A stretch of DNA of 7,457 nucleotides, taken from contig JAGQIT010000589.1 in assembly GCA_020431135.1 (NCBI GenBank), positions 1-7,457 of the forward strand. Reading direction: 5' to 3'. Source of the DNA: Myxococcales bacterium (lineage in GTDB: Bacteria; Myxococcota_A; Polyangia; Nannocystales; Nannocystaceae). Both the position numbers and the translations under genes were made by a program. How positions within the stretch are numbered: the first letter of the stretch is position 1; the number at the start of each line of letters is the position of its first letter. Shown one piece after another: positions 1 to 5,531 of this stretch. The notes under the pieces were generated by a model that had not been told where the DNA came from, did no database searches, and worked only from the letters and a program-made list of their open reading frames with translations.

Positions 1-186
1 GGCAACGTCTGGGAGTGGACCGACAGCGCCGAGGCCGGCCAGCGGATCCTCCGCGGAGGTGGCTGGATGGACAGCCTCCGCGATCAGCTGCGGGCCGACG
101 CGCGGATCCTCGTGCTGCCGACGCTCGCCAGCCTGCAGTTCGGGATCCGCTGCGCCCGCGATCGTCGACCGCAGCCCGGCGACTGA
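1..186 (+). CDS. FGE-sulfatase/SUMF1-fold protein, C-terminal end (partial)
   Basis: The window opens inside this reading frame and it runs to TGA at 184-186, so only the last 61 residues are visible. They begin GNVWEWTDS and continue with RILRGGGWMDS and end with FGIRCARD. This is the C-terminal signature order (GNVWEW, then RGGSW, then GFRCAR) of the formylglycine-generating-enzyme/SUMF1 fold (PF03781), a C-type-lectin-like fold. True FGEs oxidise a sulfatase cysteine and carry a catalytic cysteine pair between RGGSW and GFR. Here that stretch (LRDQLRADARILVLPTLASL) has no cysteine, so a non-catalytic or ligand-binding role is more likely. In myxobacteria this fold is often attached to other modules such as Ser/Thr kinases, but the upstream part is out of view. 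No start codon lies in the window. It is on the same strand as the retron genes but separated from them by about 215 nt. Confidence 0.85.
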   Translation, partial: GNVWEWTDSAEAGQRILRGGGWMDSLRDQLRADARILVLPTLASLQFGIRCARDRRPQPGD

Positions 187-243
187 CCGCCAAACTATCG
201 ACATAGGAGATCGGGCCGCCGCCGCCTGGCCGAAGGTGCGCTG

Positions 244-258
244 GGGGCCGCGGGCCCC
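244..258 (+). terminator. GC-rich hairpin, possible terminator of the upstream gene
   Basis: GGGGCC at 244-249 and GGCCCC at 253-258 form a perfect 6-bp GC stem with a 3-nt loop, about 60 nt after the stop of the FGE-fold gene. No T-run follows it, so it is not a classical intrinsic terminator. In so GC-rich a sequence such hairpins also arise by chance. It is listed because it is the strongest structure between the upstream gene and the retron operon. Confidence 0.25.
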
Positions 259-361
259 GACTCCTTCAGAACACGGATCTCGCGGCGCTCGGCGCTGCTC
301 CGCGCGCGCTCCTCCAGAGCCCCGCAGGCGCGAGCGAGCGCGGCGGTCGCGGGATTTGCCC

Positions 362-400
362 TTGCGGCGGCGACCCGGCGGCGGCTATGCAATTCGCGCT
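362..400 (+). promoter_or_regulatory. Weak promoter candidate just upstream of the retron operon
   Basis: TTGCGG at 362-367 and TATGCA at 386-391, separated by 18 nt, are the only pair in 187-400 that resembles a sigma-70 -35/-10. The predicted start of transcription would fall at about 398-401, at or next to the GTG start of the WGR-HEAT gene, so the mRNA could be leaderless. This fits the absence of a Shine-Dalgarno site there. The match is partial (three of six bases at -35, four of six at -10). The rest of 187-400 holds only GC-rich sequence and no convincing gene. A slightly AT-richer patch at about 190-212 contains TAGGAG, but no start codon follows it at usable distance. Confidence 0.25.
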
Positions 401-3400
401 GTGAAGCTCCTCGAGCGCGTCACCCTCGAGCACCGCGAGGGCTCCTCCGACAAGGTCTATATCGTCGAGCTCTGCCAGCTCAGCGCCCGCCGCTACGTCG
501 TCAACTTCCAGTACGGGCGCCGCGGCAGCAGCCTCAAGAGCGGGACCAAGACGGCGACGCCCGTCCGCGAGAGCGCCGCGCGATCGATCTTCCGCCGCCT
601 CGTCGACGAGAAGCGGCGCAAGGGCTACACGGACGTCGGGAGCGCGGGCGCCAGCGCCTCGTCGGGCCGCTCCGCGGGCGCCTCCGCCTCCTTCGCCAGC
701 CGCGAAGAGGCGCTCCTCGCCCGCCTCAACAGCCGCACCCGCGCGACGCTCCTCGCCCGCACGGTCTGGCGGATCGGCGAGCTCAAGATCGAGGCCGCCG
801 TCCCGTCGCTGGTCGGCCTCCTCGGCTCCGGCTCCGAGCTCCTCGACTACACGATCACCTGGGCCCTCGCCCGCTGCGGCGACGCCTCGACCTTCAACCT
901 CCTCCTCGACAAGCACGGCCTGACCGCGTCGATCCTCGACGGCGAGCTGCGGCCGGCGCTGAACAAGATCTTCCCGCGGGCCCAGGGCTCGCGGATGAAC
1001 GCCCGCGTCGCCCTCGAGGCGCTGCGGGCCTGGGGCGGGGCGCTCGCGGCTAAGGTCGCCGAGTACGCCTACGGCCGCCTGCCGCCGCATCTCCAGCGCC
1101 TCGCCGACAGCGGGCCGCCCGCGGACTTCACCGCGGCGCTCCGCGAGCACCTCGAGGCCGACACCGCCCAGGCCTACAAGACCCTCGAGCACGTCTACCT
1201 CCTCGACACGCCGAACGTCCGCCCCGGGCTCATCGCGGCGATCAAGGCTATTCCGCTGCGTCCGCCGGCCTTCCGAACGGTGCGCCACCTCTTTAAGCTC
1301 GCCGAGCTCCGGGTCGACGGCGAGCTCTTCGGGATCCTCGCCCACCGCTTCGCCACCGCGCCGGCGATGTTCCGCTTCCCGCGCTGGGGCGACCGCGTCT
1401 ACCTCGGGCGCAGCTACATGCGCGCGCGCGCCGAGCTGCAGAAGGGCGACTCGCGCCTCGCCTACTCGTCGAAGACCCGCGCCTACCTCCGACGCCGGGT
1501 CTGGCGGACGCTGCTGCGCCTCGGCGAGGCCGAGGATCCGGACTACATCCGCCTCGCCGTCGGCTGCCTCCTGCCCTTCACCGACGGCGACGCCAAGGCC
1601 GTCCAGTCGCGCTCCTTCTACAACTACCGCAGCCGCGCGCGGTCGACGACCTACTGGGACGCCTACGCCGGCTACCAGGTCTTCAACCAGCTCCTCTACC
1701 GCAACTCGCCGCGCTACGAGCTGCGCCCCGGGACCGTCGCCTGGCGCTGTCGGACCGGCTACAAGCCCGGCGATCCGCCGCCGCCGGTCCGCGAGGAGGC
1801 GTTCCCCAAGCTCTGGGATCAGCTCCCCGTCGGCCTCGTCCACCTCCTCGCCGAGAGCGGCTGCGGCCGCGTCCACGAGTTCGCGGTCAAGGCGCTGCGC
1901 AGCAACCAAGCGGCCGTCGACGCCCTCGACGTCGACATCCTGATCACGCTCCTAGGCCGCCCCTACGAGGTCACCGCGGCCTTCGCCTTCGACGCCGCCA
2001 AGGCGCGCTACATGCCGCAGGCGCCGGATCTCCGCCTCCTCGCGGCGCTCGCCGACGCCGCCTACGAGCCGGCGCGCACCCAGGCCTTCGAGTGGATCGA
2101 CGGCGCCCGCCTGCGGGTGATGCACGACGCGGCGCTGATCAGCGGCCTCCTCGTCGCCCGCCACGCCGAGACCCGCGCCTTCGGCCGCCGCTTCCTCGAG
2201 AGCACCCGCCTGAGCGATCGCGTCGCCGAGGAGGTGATCGCCCGGACCCTCGCCGACATCCTGTCCCGTGGGACAGGCATCGACGCGGGGCTGCTGATCG
2301 TCGAGGCCGGCGACGCCCTCCTCGCCGGCCTCGCGCGGCCGCTGAGCCGCATCGGCCTCGACGTCCTCCAGGACCTCGTCGACCACCCGGGGGAGGCCCA
2401 GCAGGCGCTCGGCGGGCGGATCCTCCTCGCCCACTCGAAGCGCGCCGACGACCTCCCGCAGGAGCTGATCGGCGCCCTCCTGCGCTCGCGCTTCGCCCCC
2501 GTCCGTGGGCTCGGCGCCCGCCTCCTCGGCGAGCTCTCGGAGGCCGCCCTGAGCCAGCGCGAGGCGCTCCTCGTCGACCTGATCCTGTCGCGCTACACCG
2601 ACCTGCGCGACTCGATTCGGCCGGTGATCCAGCGCCTCGCCAGCGCCGACCCGAGCTTCGCCGCCGACCTCAGCCGCCTGCTGATCGCCCGCCTCCTCGG
2701 CCCCGAGAGCTACGAGGGCCTGCACTCGCACATCCTCCGGGTGCTCCGCGGCGAGCTGATGCCGACCCTCAAGGCGGTGCCCAAGGACGTCGTCCTCCGC
2801 CTCCTGCGCGCCAAGGCCCCGCAGGCCCAGGAGCTCGGCGGCCTCCTCCTCGGCGAGAACGTCGACCCCGCCGAGCTCGCCGTCGCCGAGGTCGCGCGCC
2901 TCGCTAGCCACGAGATCCTCGCGGTGCGCGAGGCCGCGTGGAAGTTCTTCCGCAAGAACGTCGACCGGATCCGCGCCGAGCTCGGCCAGGCCCTGCGGAT
3001 CGTCGACGCGCCGTGGCAGGACTCGCGCGAGTTCGCCTTCGACTACTTCCGCAGCAACTTCACCGGCGACGACCTCACCCCCGACGTCCTCGTCGGCCTC
3101 TGCGACTCGGTGCGCCCCGACGTCCAGCGCTTCGGCCAGGAGATGATCACCCGCTTCTTCCACGAGGCGCAGGGCTACGACTACCTCCTGCGTCTGAGCC
3201 AGCACCCGTCGGCGGACCTCCAGCTCTTCGCCAGCAACTTCCTCGAGGGCTACGCCGCCGGCTCGCAGGAGCGCCTCGTCGGCCTCAAACCCTACTTCCT
3301 CGGCGTCCTCTCGCGGGTCAACCAAGGGCGCGTCGCCAAGGACCGGGTCTACGCCTTCCTCGCCGCCGAGGCGCTCGCCCGCCGCGACGCCGCGGAGTTC

Positions 3401-3571
3401 ATCGCTGAGCTGCTGATCCGCCTGTCGCTGACGATCGCCATCGGCGACCGCGCGACCTGCGTCGCCGCGCTCCTCGAGATCCACCGCGCCTACCCCGACC
3501 TCGAGGTCCCGCTCGCGGTCCACCGCGCGCCGCTGCGCAGCCGCCGTCAGGAGGTCCGCGATGGAGTTTAA
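401..3571 (+). CDS. WGR-domain HEAT/ARM-repeat protein, retron accessory (type XIII-like)
   Basis: This is a protein of about 1056 aa from the GTG at 401. Residues 1-79 are a WGR domain: EGSSDKVYIVEL (13-24), then the signature YGRRG (38-42) in place of WGRxG, then KSGTKTAT and the closing helix IFRRLVDEKRRKGY (63-76). WGR domains bind DNA in PARP1/2, where they contact strand ends. An S/A/G-rich linker (about 80-100, with SAGASAS twice) leads to a helical solenoid reaching the C terminus. It has many HEAT/ARM-like units such as ARTVWRIGELKIEAAVPSLVGLL, LASHEILAVREAAWKFF and LSQHPSADLQLFASNFLEG. An aromatic, Arg-rich non-repeat segment lies at about 402-465. No enzymatic motif or transmembrane segment is seen. 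The frame stays open upstream to 59, but that part overlaps the preceding gene and is arginine-rich junk, and the WGR domain begins right at 401. The gene overlaps the SWIM gene by 11 nt, indicating an operon. The HEAT/ARM plus SWIM plus RT set matches type XIII retrons; a role in sensing or effecting through msDNA is inferred. Confidence 0.85.
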   Translation: MKLLERVTLEHREGSSDKVYIVELCQLSARRYVVNFQYGRRGSSLKSGTKTATPVRESAARSIFRRLVDEKRRKGYTDVGSAGASASSGRSAGASASFASREEALLARLNSRTRATLLARTVWRIGELKIEAAVPSLVGLLGSGSELLDYTITWALARCGDASTFNLLLDKHGLTASILDGELRPALNKIFPRAQGSRMNARVALEALRAWGGALAAKVAEYAYGRLPPHLQRLADSGPPADFTAALREHLEADTAQAYKTLEHVYLLDTPNVRPGLIAAIKAIPLRPPAFRTVRHLFKLAELRVDGELFGILAHRFATAPAMFRFPRWGDRVYLGRSYMRARAELQKGDSRLAYSSKTRAYLRRRVWRTLLRLGEAEDPDYIRLAVGCLLPFTDGDAKAVQSRSFYNYRSRARSTTYWDAYAGYQVFNQLLYRNSPRYELRPGTVAWRCRTGYKPGDPPPPVREEAFPKLWDQLPVGLVHLLAESGCGRVHEFAVKALRSNQAAVDALDVDILITLLGRPYEVTAAFAFDAAKARYMPQAPDLRLLAALADAAYEPARTQAFEWIDGARLRVMHDAALISGLLVARHAETRAFGRRFLESTRLSDRVAEEVIARTLADILSRGTGIDAGLLIVEAGDALLAGLARPLSRIGLDVLQDLVDHPGEAQQALGGRILLAHSKRADDLPQELIGALLRSRFAPVRGLGARLLGELSEAALSQREALLVDLILSRYTDLRDSIRPVIQRLASADPSFAADLSRLLIARLLGPESYEGLHSHILRVLRGELMPTLKAVPKDVVLRLLRAKAPQAQELGGLLLGENVDPAELAVAEVARLASHEILAVREAAWKFFRKNVDRIRAELGQALRIVDAPWQDSREFAFDYFRSNFTGDDLTPDVLVGLCDSVRPDVQRFGQEMITRFFHEAQGYDYLLRLSQHPSADLQLFASNFLEGYAAGSQERLVGLKPYFLGVLSRVNQGRVAKDRVYAFLAAEALARRDAAEFIAELLIRLSLTIAIGDRATCVAALLEIHRAYPDLEVPLAVHRAPLRSRRQEVRDGV
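3549..3554 (+). promoter_or_regulatory. Strong Shine-Dalgarno for the SWIM gene
   Basis: AGGAGG lies 6 nt before the ATG at 3561 and inside the end of the WGR-HEAT gene. It is the best ribosome-binding site in the window and fixes the start of the SWIM protein. With the 11-nt overlap of the two genes it implies translational coupling and production of the two proteins together. Confidence 0.85.
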
Positions 3572-5204
3572 CTACCGCTTCCACGGGAGCTCCGCGGTCG
3601 ACTCGAGCGCCGGGTCGACGGCGATGTCCTTCGCCCCCGACACCCTGCGCGAGCCGACGTACTTCACCGGCGAGCTGCGCAAGGGGCTCGAGTTCCGCGA
3701 GGCGATCTCGGCGCTCCACGACGTCGTCGTCTCCGACCTGCGCTTCAAGCCCAAGGACCGCAGCGAGTACATGGCCTGGCTCGCGCAGCAGGAGCAGATC
3801 AACTGGCAGCAGGTCGCCAGCCAGCGCAAGGACACGCGGGCGCAGATCGAGGCGCTGCAGGGCGAGCTCGACCAGCTGGGCCGGCGCTCGGCCCAGCGGA
3901 TGCGCGACTTCTACGGCGCCCGCCAGCGCTACTTCGACTTCCTCTACAAGAAGGACCGCGACGCCTGGTTCGTCCTCGACCCGGTGATCACGGTCCACCC
4001 GGACCAGGTCTTCTTCGAGTGTTTTTCGGAGGACGAGTCGAGCTACGGCTGCCTGAGCTGCGCCTACGACGTCTTCCAGAACATCGGCGAGTTCGCCTGC
4101 GGGACCACGAACATCGACTACTCGGCGGCGCTCTACGACGAGTTCCAGAAGATCCGCCGCTACAAGACGACGTCGCTGATGGTCGACCCCTCGGGCTTCG
4201 AGGTCCAGACCCACCAAGACGACACCTTCCGCGAGGAGAAGATCGACCTCCCGGACTCGTGGGTCCGCGGCTTCCTCCAGGTCTCGTCGGCCATGACCCT
4301 GCCGACGATCTCCTTCGACCTCCAGCCGATGGACGTCCACAACCTCTGCTTCGTCCTCCGGCGCCACCGCGAGAAGGTCGGGCCGCGGAGCATGCGCTAC
4401 ATCCTCAAGCCGGGGCAGCCGGTGAAGATCGTCTTCGAGCCCTGGGAGATCGTCGTCGAGTGCCCGCGCTCGCCCTATCTCGGCGCCGACGAGCACGAGA
4501 TCCGCGTCTGGGGCCGCCGCCGGATCCACATCCTCGAGCGCCTGATCCAGGTCGCGCGCAAGTTCACGGTCCACCTCCTCGGCCGCGGCATGCCGTCGTT
4601 CTACGTCGCTGACCTCGGGGACATGTTCTTCACCCTCGGCCTCAGCGGCTGGACGGCGAACGACTGGTCGTCGGCCGGCAACTTCGACCTCATGGCGCCG
4701 CGCGCCGAGGTCGACGACCTGACCAAGCGGCGGATCTTCAGCGGCCTGCGCGAGACGTGGTTCTCGACGCCCGAGCGCCTGTCGTCGCGGATCGGCGTCG
4801 ACCGCCGCCAGGTCCTCGGCGCGCTGGCGGCCTACACCCAGGCGGGGCGGGTGATCTACGACCTCGCCAAGGGGGTCTACCGCGTCCGCGAGCTCAGCCG
4901 CGAGCCGCTGCCGATGACCAAGCTGCGCTTCGCCAACGAGCGCGAGGAGGCGGCGAACCGCCTCGTCGACGGCGGCGCGGTCAAGGTCCGCGGCGCCGAC
5001 CGACGCAGCGACGGCACCCTCAGCCTGCGCGGCGAGGTCAAGGACGGCGGCCGCCGCAACACCCCGTCGCTCGTCATCGACCGCGACGAGCGGATGATCG
5101 AGGCGAACTGCTCGTGCTCGTTCTTCTTCCAAAACAAGCTGCACAAGGGGCCCTGCGAACATATACTCGCCCTGCGGATCGCCCACCGGCGGCGCGCGTC
5201 TTAG
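3561..5204 (+). CDS. Coiled-coil, winged-helix and SWIM zinc-finger protein, retron accessory (type XIII-like)
   Basis: This is a 547-aa protein. Residues about 60-120 form a charged, Gln-rich coiled coil (AQQEQINWQQV to IEALQGELDQLGRRS). The middle (about 125-385) is a globular region not recognised by eye, with cysteines at 154, 164, 167 and 180 (one CxxC pair). Residues about 387-447 look like a winged helix: helices around RRIFSGLRETW, a recognition-helix-like VDRRQVLGALAAYTQAG, and the wing RVIYDLAKGVYRVREL. The C terminus is a SWIM zinc finger with the full ligand pattern: C517-x-C519, then 12 residues, then C532-x-H534, followed by ILALRIAH. SWIM fingers bind nucleic acid or protein partners. 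No catalytic motif is evident. ATG 3561 has a strong AGGAGG site and overlaps the WGR-HEAT gene; the ncRNA begins about 50 nt after the stop. A winged-helix SWIM protein paired with a HEAT/ARM protein and an RT is the type XIII retron set, from memory of the classification. Contact with msDNA or the RT is inferred. Confidence 0.85.
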   Translation: MEFNYRFHGSSAVDSSAGSTAMSFAPDTLREPTYFTGELRKGLEFREAISALHDVVVSDLRFKPKDRSEYMAWLAQQEQINWQQVASQRKDTRAQIEALQGELDQLGRRSAQRMRDFYGARQRYFDFLYKKDRDAWFVLDPVITVHPDQVFFECFSEDESSYGCLSCAYDVFQNIGEFACGTTNIDYSAALYDEFQKIRRYKTTSLMVDPSGFEVQTHQDDTFREEKIDLPDSWVRGFLQVSSAMTLPTISFDLQPMDVHNLCFVLRRHREKVGPRSMRYILKPGQPVKIVFEPWEIVVECPRSPYLGADEHEIRVWGRRRIHILERLIQVARKFTVHLLGRGMPSFYVADLGDMFFTLGLSGWTANDWSSAGNFDLMAPRAEVDDLTKRRIFSGLRETWFSTPERLSSRIGVDRRQVLGALAAYTQAGRVIYDLAKGVYRVRELSREPLPMTKLRFANEREEAANRLVDGGAVKVRGADRRSDGTLSLRGEVKDGGRRNTPSLVIDRDERMIEANCSCSFFFQNKLHKGPCEHILALRIAHRRRAS

Positions 5205-5254
5205 GGCCCTCAAGGGAACTCCACCGGAGGTCAACGCACACAGCATCGATTTTC

Positions 5255-5270
5255 GTCATGGCAGCGGCGC
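5255..5270 (+). repeat. Retron a1 arm
   Basis: GTCATGGCAGCGGCGC pairs with a2 (5477-5492) over all 16 positions: 15 Watson-Crick pairs and one G-U wobble (G5267 with U5480). The a1:a2 duplex closes the retron RNA and sets where the RT starts copying. The nearest guanosines after it (5271, 5273, 5274) are the candidates for the 2'-5' branch. Confidence 0.85.
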
Positions 5271-5356
5271 GAGGTGACCAGGCCTTGCAACCCGGGCGGC
5301 GGATCGCCGTCCATGCCGCATGACAATGCACGCATCACTGGTCTGCTCGTTACTTT

Positions 5357-5432
5357 GCGGTACCTCGGGGTAGTGTCGCTATTCCTGTAGGGATTCCGTG
5401 AACCGAATGAGCGACACTACCCCGGGTACCGC
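5357..5432 (+). repeat. msd long inverted repeat (stem-loop)
   Basis: 5357-5384 and 5405-5432 pair as 8 bp, a bulged T5365, 15 bp (5366-5380 with 5410-5424), a bulged G5409, then ATTC/GAAT (4 bp), around a 20-nt loop (5385-5404). This gives 27 paired positions with two single-base bulges on opposite sides. As cDNA it would be the double-stranded heart of the msDNA. It lies in the least GC-rich stretch of the window and is non-coding on both strands. Confidence 0.88.
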
Positions 5433-5476
5433 TTGAGTTGATCAGCCCAGTCCTGGGGAGCCTTCGAAGGCGCCGA

Positions 5477-5492
5477 GCGTCGCTGCCATGAC
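5477..5492 (+). repeat. Retron a2 arm
   Basis: GCGTCGCTGCCATGAC is the partner of a1 (5255-5270). Its 5' edge at 5477 places the expected 5' end of the msDNA at about 5476 on the complementary strand. It ends 39 nt before the RT start codon. Confidence 0.85.
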
Positions 5493-5531
5493 ACCCCTCT
5501 CCCCTCGCCCCTAGACCGCGCGCCCCGATCC

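Larger units (their letters stand above)
5255..5492 (+). ncRNA. Retron msr-msd RNA (template and primer for msDNA)
   Basis: The RNA is bounded by complementary 16-nt arms a1 (5255-5270) and a2 (5477-5492). After a1, GACCAG (5276-5281) can pair with CTGGTC (5338-5343), enclosing two msr hairpins. One is an 8-bp stem at 5294-5312 with a GAT loop. The other is a two-part stem at 5313-5335 (ATGC/GCAT outside, GCAT/ATGC inside). The msd follows, about 5344-5476, dominated by a long stem-loop at 5357-5432, then a small CCCA/TGGG hairpin (5446-5457) and the 12-nt palindrome GCCTTCGAAGGC (5460-5471) just before a2. In known retrons the RT primes from the 2'-OH of a guanosine just after a1 and copies leftward from the edge of a2. 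Here G5271 or G5273/5274 would be the branch candidates and the msDNA would be about 130-145 nt, a little shorter than the 162 nt of Mx162. The position directly 5' of the RT gene on the same strand is the normal one. The end of msd is estimated. Confidence 0.88.

Noticed and set aside
59..400. In-frame upstream extension of the WGR-HEAT gene starting at GTG 59
   Set aside because: It would overlap the end of the FGE-fold gene by 128 nt and encode an Arg/Pro/Ala-rich stretch without domain character. The WGR domain begins at 401.
266..1909. Long minus-strand open frame opposite the WGR-HEAT gene
   Set aside because: It is a shadow produced by the GC-ending codons of the plus-strand gene. Its translation is A/E/V/R/L low-complexity with no family signature.
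1952..3523. Second long minus-strand open frame opposite the WGR-HEAT gene
   Set aside because: Same GC-skewed shadow pattern; the plus-strand HEAT-like repeats explain the sequence.
3399..5246. Minus-strand open frame opposite the SWIM gene
   Set aside because: Low-complexity shadow; the plus strand has a strong Shine-Dalgarno and a complete SWIM motif.
5357..5432. Long inverted repeat as a Rho-independent terminator or integron attC-like site
   Set aside because: No T-run follows it and no integrase is present. It lies between matching a1/a2 arms just upstream of a retron RT, which fits msd much better.
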